From an uncultured Bacilli bacterium (GTDB taxonomy: Bacteria; Bacillota_I; Bacilli_A; RF39; UBA660), in contig CAKOTA010000038.1 of assembly GCA_934119965.1 (NCBI GenBank), positions 1 to 5,479 on the forward strand: a stretch of DNA of 5,479 nucleotides, in the 5' to 3' direction. Shown piece after piece: positions 1-5,449 of the stretch. A model generated the notes under the pieces. The model searched no databases and had not been told where the DNA came from. It saw only the letters and a list, made by a program, of their open reading frames with translations. Numbering within the stretch: position 1 is the first letter of the stretch; every line of letters starts with the position of its first letter. The position numbers were made by a program, and so were the translations under genes.

Positions 1-189
1 CTAGGTTATAAGATGAGAGAAAGTCAAATGATGAAAACTCCAATAACATTAGTTTTAGGAAATGATGAAAGAGATAACGGAACTGTTACTTTAAGACTTT
101 ATGGTAAAGAAGATAAAGTAACAATGAAATTTGATGAATTTAAAGCTTACTTGAAAGAAAATATTGATAAAAAAACTTATAGTTTATAA
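1..189 (+). CDS. thrS: Threonyl-tRNA synthetase, C-terminal fragment (5' end outside window)
   Basis: This is the last 62 codons of a gene that begins before the window, read in frame 1 and ending at TAA 187-189. The peptide begins LGYKMRESQMMKTPITLVLG and continues with NDERDNGTVTLRLYG. This matches the anticodon-binding domain at the end of bacterial threonyl-tRNA synthetase, whose usual pattern is GxKIRxAQ..KIPYMLVVGxxE...VxVR. The enzyme charges tRNA-Thr with threonine in the cytoplasm. The catalytic and editing domains lie outside the window, so nothing can be said about regulation by a T-box or about gene integrity. A hairpin terminator follows almost immediately, so the gene is the last of its transcription unit. 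The family call rests on this conserved tail alone, but the match is good over its whole length. Confidence 0.88.
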   Translation, partial: LGYKMRESQMMKTPITLVLGNDERDNGTVTLRLYGKEDKVTMKFDEFKAYLKENIDKKTYSL

Positions 190-193
190 GATG

Positions 194-220
194 AGCTACT
201 AACAAATTGTTAGTGGTTTT
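194..220 (+). terminator. Intrinsic terminator after thrS
   Basis: CTACTAAC (196-203) pairs with GTTAGTGG (209-216) across a 5-base loop, with one G-T pair. Two weaker outer pairs extend the stem to 194/218. A T run (217-220, then C and ATTT) follows. The stem begins seven bases after the thrS stop, the expected place for a terminator. The T tract is short, so termination may be incomplete. Confidence 0.7.
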
Positions 221-246
221 CATTTGCAAAAAATCAAAAAACAAAG

Positions 247-272
247 AGTTTTGCAAATAAACTTGCAAAACT
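247..272. repeat. Perfect 10-bp inverted repeat upstream of the surface-protein promoter
   Basis: AGTTTTGCAA (247-256) is perfectly complementary to TTGCAAAACT (263-272), with a 6-base spacer. The core palindrome TTGCAA occurs three times nearby (224-229, 251-256, 263-268). A second, overlapping inverted repeat pairs TAAACTTGC (258-266) with GCAAGTTTA (299-307). There is no T run on the + strand side. On the - strand a T-rich tract follows, so a reverse terminator is possible, but no - strand gene needs one. The repeat lies about 56 bases upstream of the candidate -35 box, so an operator or a relic of an insertion are both possible. Nothing coding was found between 190 and 386. Confidence 0.5.
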
Positions 273-327
273 TCTGAAAAAAATAAAAATAGATTTACGC
301 AAGTTTACAAGTTCTCAACAGAAAAAT

Positions 328-355
328 TTGACAATCGGGGGGGGTATAATATACT
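328..355 (+). promoter_or_regulatory. Sigma-A-type promoter of the surface-protein gene, with a poly-G spacer
   Basis: A consensus -35 box TTGACA (328-333) is followed by two overlapping -10 candidates: TATAAT (345-350), a perfect box but only 11 bases from the -35, and TATACT (350-355), a 5/6 match with a 16-base spacer. The second fits normal sigma-A geometry and would start transcription near 362, giving a leader of about 25 bases before the ATG at 387. AGGAG (373-377) is a good ribosome binding site 9 bases before that ATG. Eight consecutive G occupy 337-344 inside the spacer. Gain of one G would bring the TATACT spacer to the optimal 17 bases, so a length change should alter promoter strength. 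Confidence 0.75.
337..344 (+). repeat. Homopolymeric G8 tract in the promoter spacer
   Basis: Eight G in a row lie between the -35 and -10 boxes. The surrounding non-coding DNA is strongly AT-rich and has no other G run of comparable length, so chance is a poor explanation. Homopolymer tracts in this position drive phase variation by slipped-strand mispairing in other bacteria (the poly-C spacer of Neisseria opc and poly-G of porA; poly-A in Mycoplasma vlp promoters). That this tract actually varies is inference. Confidence 0.8.
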
Positions 356-386
356 AAAAATGTAAAAAATAGAGGAGTTGTGAACA

Positions 387-1928
387 ATGAAAAGAAAATC
401 AATTATAGCAGTTACTATACTATTATTGGCAATAGGTTTTGCTGCCGTATCAACAACATTGATAATAAATGGAAATGCAAAAGTAGGAGAAAATACAGAT
501 GATTTTAGTGTAATATTTACTGCAGCAACATTAGATGGACAAGATGTTTATACAAATGTAATAGATGATACAAAGAAAATCATTACATTTGAAACTAGTG
601 ATTTAAAAACACTTAATCAAACAAGTGTGTTGAATTATGAAGTAACAAATAATTCAGCAAACTATGATGCAGAAGTAAGTGTAACATGTGTACCAAAGGA
701 GGGAACAACGGCAAAATATACAAGCATCAAAAATAAACTAGAAAATGATGCAACAGTTGTAAAAGCAAAGACTTCATTAAATGGAACATTAACAGTAACA
801 CTAAACAAGACTGCAACTGAAGAAGTAAGAGAAGAATATGTATGTGAGTTAACATTTAATGCAGTAGAAAGAGACGTATTAGGTGTTATCCCAATAAACT
901 TATATAACATGATAAAGAATAATGCTGATACAACAACAGTTATAGATTATAAAGTGCGTTCAGGAGTAAGTGGAACAAATGGAATCTATACAACAACTGC
1001 AACTGATGGAAATGTACCAGTATATTATTATAGAGGAGATGCCGATAAAGTAAATAACAATATAATATTTAATAATATGTGTTGGAAGATAATAAGAACA
1101 ACAGAGACAGGTGGAGTAAAATTAATATATAATGGATTACCAACAGATGGTAAATGCGAAACTCAAACAGGAGATGCTACTCAAATAGGAACAAGCGCAT
1201 GGAACACAAAGTATGATGATGCAGCATATGTAGGATACATGTTTGGAATAAATAATACAGGAAATTCAACAAGTAAAATACAAGCTCAAACGAATACTTA
1301 TTCATCAACAATAAAAACATATATAGAAAATTGGTATAGTCAAAATTTTGATGAAACAACAACAAATAAATTAGAAGATACAATATTTTGTAATGATAGA
1401 AGTACAAAAGCCTATGATGCAAGTACAATAGGGTTATCACTGTCATCATATGGAGATTTAGGCTATGGAAAGAATGCAACATTCTATGGAGAAGCACATC
1501 GATCATCATATTATTCAAGTAATCCCAAACCAAGTCTAGTATGTCAAAACCAAAACGATAAATTTACAGTAGATAGTAAAAATGGGAACGGGAAACTTAC
1601 TTATCCAGTCGGATTAATAACATTAGATGAAGTAATACTTGCTGGATTTAACACATATTTTTCAAATACAAGTGATTTTCAAGATACAACAAACTATTTA
1701 TATACGAATAGTAATTATTGGACATTCTCCCCTGTGATGATGTATAGTCATGATGGTATTGCTCTTGTGGGTCTTGTCTATGGTACTGGCCGTGTGGGCG
1801 ATGGCTTTGTGTTCTATGACGGTGTGGACTATGCTCGTGGGGTCCGTCCCGTAGTTTCGCTTGCAGACGGCACACTTGTAAATTCTAATGGAGATGGAAC
1901 AAGTACAAATCCATATATTGTAGAATAA
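387..1928 (+). CDS. Exported surface protein with a C-terminal variable, lectin-like module (candidate DGR target)
   Basis: This 513-residue protein starts with a signal peptide or membrane anchor (residues 1-28: MKRK, then a long hydrophobic run), so it is predicted to lie outside the membrane. Residues about 35-160 look like a beta-sandwich (LNYEVTNNSANYDAEVSV), with Cys101 and Cys153 possibly bridged. Residues 212-450 match a family I recall from gut Bacilli: YYYRGD, MCWKIIR (232-237), LIYNG, IGTSAWN (267-273), YVGYMFG, DTIFCNDRS (331-339), LTYPVGLITLDE and YWTFSP (444-449). The end carries GVRPVVSL (485-492) and GDGTSTNPYIVE. Trp near the start and GVRP near the end of a C-terminal module resemble the C-type-lectin/FGE-like fold of DGR variable proteins. 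No LPXTG motif is present. The start is set by AGGAG at 373-377. The gene stands alone between two terminators. Its ligand and function are unknown; adhesion or ligand binding is inference. Confidence 0.85.
   Translation: MKRKSIIAVTILLLAIGFAAVSTTLIINGNAKVGENTDDFSVIFTAATLDGQDVYTNVIDDTKKIITFETSDLKTLNQTSVLNYEVTNNSANYDAEVSVTCVPKEGTTAKYTSIKNKLENDATVVKAKTSLNGTLTVTLNKTATEEVREEYVCELTFNAVERDVLGVIPINLYNMIKNNADTTTVIDYKVRSGVSGTNGIYTTTATDGNVPVYYYRGDADKVNNNIIFNNMCWKIIRTTETGGVKLIYNGLPTDGKCETQTGDATQIGTSAWNTKYDDAAYVGYMFGINNTGNSTSKIQAQTNTYSSTIKTYIENWYSQNFDETTTNKLEDTIFCNDRSTKAYDASTIGLSLSSYGDLGYGKNATFYGEAHRSSYYSSNPKPSLVCQNQNDKFTVDSKNGNGKLTYPVGLITLDEVILAGFNTYFSNTSDFQDTTNYLYTNSNYWTFSPVMMYSHDGIALVGLVYGTGRVGDGFVFYDGVDYARGVRPVVSLADGTLVNSNGDGTSTNPYIVE
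1725..1862 (+). other. Candidate DGR-type variable region inside the surface-protein gene
   Basis: Between TTC 1725 and CCC 1848-1850 there are 42 consecutive codons without one ending in A, whereas A-ending codons dominate the rest of the gene. By hand count, 1741-1860 holds 13 A and 63 G+C in 120 bases; the stretch 1261-1320 of the same gene holds 32 A and 15 G+C in 60. Loss of A, mostly pyrimidine or G third positions, and a GC-rich end (1836-1871, encoding RGVRPVVSLADG) are what adenine-specific mutagenic homing leaves in a variable region, the last part resembling an IMH element. The reading frame stays open throughout. No template repeat or reverse transcriptase is present in the window, so transfer from elsewhere by ordinary recombination remains possible. 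Confidence 0.6.
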
Positions 1929-1939
1929 AATATAACCTT

Positions 1940-1967
1940 AAACTTAACTTAAGTGTTAAGTTTTTTT
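1940..1967 (+). terminator. Intrinsic terminator of the surface-protein gene
   Basis: AAACTTAAC (1940-1948) pairs perfectly with GTTAAGTTT (1955-1963) over a 6-base loop, and the stem runs into seven T (1961-1967). It lies 11 bases after the TAA stop. With the terminator behind thrS, it makes the surface-protein gene an independent transcription unit. Confidence 0.88.
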
Positions 1968-2001
1968 ATGCCTTAATTCGACAAATATTTTAATACTAAT
2001 T

Positions 2002-2010
2002 TGTTATATT
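2002..2010 (+). promoter_or_regulatory. Possible extended -10 promoter for the spoIIB-to-spoIVFB operon
   Basis: TGTTATATT fits an extended -10 element (TGn followed by TATATT). The only -35-like hexamer nearby is TCGACA (1978-1983), 21 bases upstream, which is too far for usual spacing. Start of transcription from here would fall close to 2017, leaving a leader of about 10 bases. A promoter is needed because a strong terminator lies just upstream, but its exact position is uncertain. Confidence 0.3.
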
Positions 2011-2016
2011 TTAATT

Positions 2017-2022
2017 GGTGAT
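2017..2022 (+). promoter_or_regulatory. Ribosome binding site that decides the SPOR-protein start
   Basis: GGTGAT matches the right half of the full anti-16S complement AAGGAGGTGATC. Aligned to that register, the core would sit about 8 bases before ATG 2027, which favours that codon over TTG 2015, GTG 2018 or ATG 2021, all of which overlap the site itself. Confidence 0.5.
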
Positions 2023-2026
2023 GTGG

Positions 2027-2449
2027 ATGAAAAATATATTTATGATTATTTTAGGTTCTTTATTTGCTATTGCTATATCTTATGTTTTTAACGCTAAAAC
2101 AGATGTTCCTGTAATAAGTACAAATACAACTCTTAAAGCTTTTCAATTGGGTGCTTTTAAAGATGAAACATCGGCTAATGATTTAGCAAATAAGTATGAT
2201 GCTAAAGTGATAAGTGATAATGGATATTTTTATGTATATTATTCAGTACTAAGAGATGAAGCTAATATCAATAAAATGATAAATTGTTTAGATCATAAAA
2301 AAATTTATTATTACATTAAAGATGTAGGAGCAAGTGAAAACTATAAAAATGAACTTACAAAATATGAAGAACTTATGAAAAATACAACATCAGAAATTGC
2401 TTTTTCTGAGTTAAATAAAAAACTAATAAGTATATATTCGGAGGTATAG
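2027..2449 (+). CDS. Small membrane-anchored SPOR-domain protein, SpoIIB-like
   Basis: The 140-residue product begins with MKNIFMIILG and one transmembrane segment (about 3-21), so the rest should lie outside the membrane. Residues about 37-100 fit a SPOR domain: FQLGAFKDETSANDLANKY, then strand-like YFYVYYSVL and KKIYYYIKDV. SPOR domains bind peptidoglycan with stripped stem peptides and bring proteins to the septum. A charged helical tail (about 102-140, ENYKNELTKYEELM) follows. In B. subtilis the SPOR protein SpoIIB sits two genes upstream of radC; here this gene ends two bases before the radC start, with the radC ribosome binding site inside its 3' end. That synteny suggests a reduced SpoIIB, much shorter than the roughly 330-residue B. 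subtilis protein and without its long cytoplasmic part. The domain call is fairly firm; orthology is inference. Longer starts at 2015-2021 are possible but poorly supported. Confidence 0.72.
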   Translation: MKNIFMIILGSLFAIAISYVFNAKTDVPVISTNTTLKAFQLGAFKDETSANDLANKYDAKVISDNGYFYVYYSVLRDEANINKMINCLDHKKIYYYIKDVGASENYKNELTKYEELMKNTTSEIAFSELNKKLISIYSEV

Positions 2450-2451
2450 TT

Positions 2452-3132
2452 ATGTTAATAAAAGATTTACCAGAATGTGAAAAACCAAGAGAAAGAATGC
2501 TGGAATATGGAGTAGAAAATTTAAGCAATGTTGATTTATTAAGTATTATTTTAAGAAATGGAGTAAAAGATATTTCTGTTAAAGAAGTTGCAATTAATAT
2601 TTTAAATAATATCGAATCCATTAATGATTTATCCTCTTTAGGAGTAAGAGAACTTTCTAATATAAAAGGTGTTGGGCAAGTTAAAGCTATAACACTTCTT
2701 GCAAGTATTGAGCTTGGCAAAAGAGTTTATACTAAAGAAGCTAAAGCTAATATGAGTTTATCAAATAAAGAAAAAATTCATGAAGTCTTTAAAAAGTTCT
2801 TTATAAATGAAAATCAAGAAAAGTTTTTAGCAATATTTTTAGATAATAAAAAATGTCTTATAAATTATAAAATATTATTTATAGGGACCAATAATGCTTC
2901 CATTGCTCATCCTAGAGAAGTATTTTTGGAAGCTATTAAAGCTAAAGCAAGCGCGGTTGTTGTAATGCATAATCATCCATCTGGAAATGTATTACCAAGT
3001 GAAGAAGATAAAAATATAACTGAAAAACTTATTCAAAGTGGATATATGCTAGGAATACCACTGCTTGACCATATAATTACAAATGGAGAGGAGTACTATA
3101 GTTTCTATGACGAATTCAAAGCTATATTTTAA
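2452..3132 (+). CDS. radC: RadC family protein (JAMM/MPN domain)
   Basis: The 226-residue protein has the usual RadC length. The N-terminal half carries the family opening KPRERMLEYGVENLSNVDLL (about 11-30) and a helix-hairpin-helix (LSNIKGVGQVKAITLLASIE, about 68-87). The C-terminal half is a JAMM metalloprotease-like domain: HPREVF (153-158) followed by HNHPSG (173-178), then PSEED with Asp186, the expected zinc ligands, and LLDHIITNGEEYYS. All metal-binding residues are present. The cellular role of RadC is unsettled: the old link to DNA repair is not supported, and a JAMM peptidase activity is inferred from fold. GGAGG (2440-2444) lies 7 bases before ATG 2452. In B. subtilis radC directly precedes mreB; here it overlaps mreC. 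Confidence 0.95.
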   Translation: MLIKDLPECEKPRERMLEYGVENLSNVDLLSIILRNGVKDISVKEVAINILNNIESINDLSSLGVRELSNIKGVGQVKAITLLASIELGKRVYTKEAKANMSLSNKEKIHEVFKKFFINENQEKFLAIFLDNKKCLINYKILFIGTNNASIAHPREVFLEAIKAKASAVVVMHNHPSGNVLPSEEDKNITEKLIQSGYMLGIPLLDHIITNGEEYYSFYDEFKAIF

Positions 3133-3766
3133 AACAATTATATTATTTATCGTTTTTTTGTTTATTTTTATATTTAGAAATAATATCTTTTATCTATTTG
3201 GTTTAATAAATACAAGTGTGAAAAAAGAGAATAATAATTTAGTAACTGAAAATAATATTTTAAAAGAAAAATGTGAATATTTTGAACAGGAATTAAAAAG
3301 TATAACTAAATTAAAAAACTATGCAAATTATGATTATTCTTTAACTCGTATGTCTTATAGATTGAGTTATACAAGTGATGAAATAAGAATATTTAATACA
3401 GATAACATCAAAGTAAATGATATTCTTATAAATGAATATGGTTTAGTTGGTCTTGTTAAATCTGTTAAAGATAAAGTAAGTGATGCGCTTCTCTTAACAG
3501 GAGTTAAAAATTTATCTGTTAACATAAATTCATCTTATGGAACTTTATGTGGATACGAATCAGGATATTTTGTTATAAAAAATATATCTAATTATGATGA
3601 TGTTTCAATAAATGATTCTGTTTATACATCAACTTTAGGTGAAGTTAAAGAAAAAATATATATTGGAAAAGTTGCTGATATTAAAATAACTGACATTGAA
3701 AAAATATTATATGTAAAAAGTGATGTCGATTTTAATAATATCAACTATTTATATGTGGTAGGTTAA
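3107..3766 (+). CDS. mreC: Rod-shape-determining protein MreC (short form)
   Basis: The 219-residue protein has a short cytoplasmic start, a transmembrane segment (about 9-24), a coiled coil rich in Asn, Lys and Glu (about 38-68), and the MreC beta domains: NDILINEYGLVGLVKSV (104-120), SYGTLCGY (143-150), VYTSTLG (172-178) and IGKV (186-189). MreC lies outside the membrane and links the MreB/MreD elongation machinery to penicillin-binding proteins. Most MreC proteins have about 250-300 residues, so this one is trimmed. ATG 3107 overlaps radC by 26 bases. Its ribosome binding site GGAGAGGAG (3085-3093) is 13 bases away, longer than normal; the alternative ATG 3083 has no such site and precedes it. 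The gene sits between radC and an MreD-like gene, as expected, but mreB is missing upstream. Confidence 0.88.
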   Translation: MTNSKLYFKTIILFIVFLFIFIFRNNIFYLFGLINTSVKKENNNLVTENNILKEKCEYFEQELKSITKLKNYANYDYSLTRMSYRLSYTSDEIRIFNTDNIKVNDILINEYGLVGLVKSVKDKVSDALLLTGVKNLSVNINSSYGTLCGYESGYFVIKNISNYDDVSINDSVYTSTLGEVKEKIYIGKVADIKITDIEKILYVKSDVDFNNINYLYVVG

Positions 3767-3767
3767 T

Positions 3768-4133
3768 ATGATTTTTATTATTATAGATACTTTAATATTT
3801 TCTTTAACAGGAATAAACATCACTTTATTTTTAATGCGAATACATTTTATGGATATAATTTCATTTATATTTTCATGTCTTTTACTAAGTATTATGAATC
3901 CTAATCTATTTTTAATATTCTCATTTTTTATAATGTATTTAGTTGACAAGATTTTATTTAAATATGCTAGATTTAATTTACTTATGTATATATCTACTTT
4001 TACTTTTTATTATTTCATTATTTCAAATGATTTAAATTCATATTTTATAAATCTTCTTTTAATCATTTTATTATATTTTTATAAATATAATTATGTAGGA
4101 GAAGCTTATGAAAGAAAAACAATACATAAATAG
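3768..4133 (+). CDS. mreD: MreD-like membrane protein
   Basis: The product has 121 residues, nearly all hydrophobic, with about four membrane segments and a short charged tail (YNYVGEAYERKTIHK). No diagnostic motif is clear. The call rests mainly on position: it follows the mreC stop by one base (TAATATG), as mreD does in most Bacillota, and has the all-membrane character of MreD, which couples the elongation complex to the membrane. MreD proteins usually have about 160-175 residues, so this one is short, in keeping with the shortened MreC. There is only a weak ribosome binding site (TAGG at 3759-3762), which suggests translation coupled to mreC. Its last 26 bases contain the start and part of the coding region of the next gene. 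An unrelated small membrane protein cannot be excluded. Confidence 0.6.
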   Translation: MIFIIIDTLIFSLTGINITLFLMRIHFMDIISFIFSCLLLSIMNPNLFLIFSFFIMYLVDKILFKYARFNLLMYISTFTFYYFIISNDLNSYFINLLLIILLYFYKYNYVGEAYERKTIHK

Positions 4134-4632
4134 TTTACTGTTGCGAACTATTTTTTCAATTATAATTTTTTTAATATTATTTTTACTTCTTAATAATGAT
4201 TCTTTATATAAAAAAGTATCATCTATTGTTTTTGATAATTCAATAGATTTTACTTATATTAGAAGTAAAACAAATAAGATACTTGGAAGAATTACTAATA
4301 AAGAACATTTTGTAGTAAGTGAAAAACTTGAATATAAAAATGTGGAAAGAGTAGATAATTCATATAAATTTATTACGGATAATAATTATGTAATAAATTC
4401 TTTAGAAAATGGAGTAGTAACATTTATTGGTGATATTGATTCTTTAGGTATGAGTGTTATTATAAGAAGTGATGATGGCTTTGATTATACTTTTAGTAAT
4501 ATAGAAAACATCAATGTTAAGATGTATGACTATATAGAAAAAAATACGATTATAGGAAGCACTTTAGGAAATTATTTTTATTTAACTATAAGTAAAGATA
4601 ATGAGTATTATAACTATGAAGATTTCATTTAA
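4108..4632 (+). CDS. spoIVFA: SpoIVFA-like membrane protein with a degenerate M23/LytM domain
   Basis: The 174-residue protein has one transmembrane segment (about 12-28) and an extracytoplasmic C-terminal domain (about 93-173) with the LytM beta fold: ENGVVTFIGDIDSLGMSVII, DGFDYTFSNIENINVKMYDY and EKNTIIGS. As recalled, B. subtilis SpoIVFA has VDVALYDFVDKGKKLGS in the place of INVKMYDYIEKNTIIGS (135-151), a close match. The catalytic histidines of active M23 endopeptidases (HxxxD and HxH) are absent, as in SpoIVFA, so it should be a scaffold and not an enzyme. In B. subtilis SpoIVFA holds the protease SpoIVFB and its inhibitor BofA together until it is cleaved. Here the protease gene follows and overlaps. 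The protein lacks most of the long cytoplasmic start of the 264-residue B. subtilis protein. AGGAG (4097-4101) lies 6 bases before the ATG. Confidence 0.82.
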   Translation: MKEKQYINSLLLRTIFSIIIFLILFLLLNNDSLYKKVSSIVFDNSIDFTYIRSKTNKILGRITNKEHFVVSEKLEYKNVERVDNSYKFITDNNYVINSLENGVVTFIGDIDSLGMSVIIRSDDGFDYTFSNIENINVKMYDYIEKNTIIGSTLGNYFYLTISKDNEYYNYEDFI

Positions 4633-5329
4633 TATGTTAACTTTAGTATTTTATATATTGCTTATTTTATCTGGCTATATAAATTACTTAGTTATTTTTT
4701 TATCAATTATGTTTATGCATGAAATAGGTCATGTAATAATGATAAAAATCCTTGGATATAAAATAAACTCAATTACAATACTTCCAACTGGAGGAATAAT
4801 AGATACCAATATAAATTTAAATATTAAAAGTAATCATTTGTTTTTAATAAGTATAGCTGGTATTTTAATGCAACTTATTTTATTTAAAATAATTCCTTAT
4901 AGCAGTAGCTATAGTTATCAAATATTTTATAAATTAAATATTAGTTTAATTATTTTTAACTTATTACCAATAAATCCTCTAGATGGTTATAAAATAAGTT
5001 TATCTCTAATAGAAAGATTTATTAAATATAAACGAGTAATAAATATTTCTTATGTTATTTCATTTATTTTTATATTTCTATTTTTCTTTTATACAAAGAA
5101 TATTTATATATTTGTATTTTTATACTTTTTAAATGTAAGAAATGTTTTATATATAAATTATTTATATAATAAATTTTTACTTGAAAGACACTTATATAGT
5201 TATGTTTATAAAAAGGATAAATATGTTAATAATTTATTTAGCATTTATAAATGTAAAAATAATTATATTAAATATGGAAACTCTTATATAGAAGAATATA
5301 AGGCATTAAATAATTATTTTGGTAATTAA
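4601..5329 (+). CDS. spoIVFB: Site-2-type intramembrane metalloprotease, SpoIVFB-like (M50B)
   Basis: The protein has about six hydrophobic segments and both catalytic motifs of M50 proteases: HEIGH (residues 40-44) and NPLDG (125-129, with Asp128 as third zinc ligand). Other SpoIVFB features are the pattern ITILPTGG after the first motif and KFLLERHLYS near the end, which I recall as RFLLERYYG in B. subtilis. There SpoIVFB sits in the forespore outer membrane and cuts pro-sigma-K to release active sigma-K. B. subtilis SpoIVFB is longer (about 288 residues) and ends in a CBS domain; the tail here is shorter and does not clearly show one. The gene overlaps spoIVFA by 32 bases. ATG 4601 and ATG 4616 (MKISFNML) are both possible; neither has a good ribosome binding site, so translation is probably coupled. 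The substrate in this organism is unknown. Confidence 0.87.
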   Translation: MSIITMKISFNMLTLVFYILLILSGYINYLVIFLSIMFMHEIGHVIMIKILGYKINSITILPTGGIIDTNINLNIKSNHLFLISIAGILMQLILFKIIPYSSSYSYQIFYKLNISLIIFNLLPINPLDGYKISLSLIERFIKYKRVINISYVISFIFIFLFFFYTKNIYIFVFLYFLNVRNVLYINYLYNKFLLERHLYSYVYKKDKYVNNLFSIYKCKNNYIKYGNSYIEEYKALNNYFGN

Positions 5330-5335
5330 TATTAG

Positions 5336-5443
5336 TTTCCAAAATTTGATAAAATTGGTCACTTTTGGAAAAATATTTCCAAAACATAAAAATTAAAGCA
5401 TCTTGTTGATAATGATATGAATAAAATATGTTCGTATCATTGT
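5336..5443 (+). promoter_or_regulatory. Structured non-coding region, candidate leader or attenuator before a predicted rplU
   Basis: Three arms alternate: TTTCCAAAA (5336-5344), TTTTGGAAA (5363-5371) and TTTCCAAAA (5376-5384). The middle arm can pair perfectly with either outer arm, so two 9-bp hairpins exclude each other. A second structure pairs 5409-5421 with 5431-5443, a 13-bp stem with two G-U pairs and a 9-base loop. TGTAATTACA (5441-5450) is a perfect palindrome overlapping the foot of this stem. No open frame of note lies between 5330 and 5479. In B. subtilis rplU, with its L21 leader RNA, follows spoIVFB, so a ribosomal-protein leader is plausible, but no specific match to that leader was verified and no good promoter was found. 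Confidence 0.4.
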
Positions 5444-5449
5444 AATTAC

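Noticed and set aside
662..1875. Open frames on the - strand opposite the surface-protein gene (662-910, 1177-1533, 1648-1875).
   Set aside because: They lie fully inside a well-supported + strand gene, have low-complexity His/Leu/Tyr-rich products, and show no ribosome binding site or recognisable domain.
1874..1904. Inverted repeat ACTTGT/ACAAGT just after the variable region, as the hairpin often found behind DGR variable regions.
   Set aside because: The arms have only six bases and the loop is 19 bases, unlike the compact stems with short loops known from DGR targets; chance is likely in this composition.
2015..2026. Longer starts (TTG 2015, GTG 2018, ATG 2021) for the SPOR-domain protein.
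   Set aside because: They overlap the likely ribosome binding site GGTGAT and have none of their own; ATG 2027 also gives a normal signal-anchor opening (MKNIF).
2373..2720. Open frame on the - strand across the SPOR-gene/radC junction.
   Set aside because: It overlaps the start of radC, which is a clear family member, and its product has no recognisable features.
3083..3106. Earlier mreC start at ATG 3083.
   Set aside because: It lies before the GGAGAGGAG site and would add eight residues inside radC; ATG 3107 is better placed though the spacing is long.
3749..3949. Open frame on the - strand opposite the mreC/mreD junction.
   Set aside because: It is the mirror of the hydrophobic mreD coding region and has no start signals or domain.
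387..5329. Use of the Mollicutes code (TGA as Trp), suggested by the low GC content.
   Set aside because: All Trp codons seen are TGG and no in-frame TGA interrupts a recognised gene, so the standard bacterial code is adequate.
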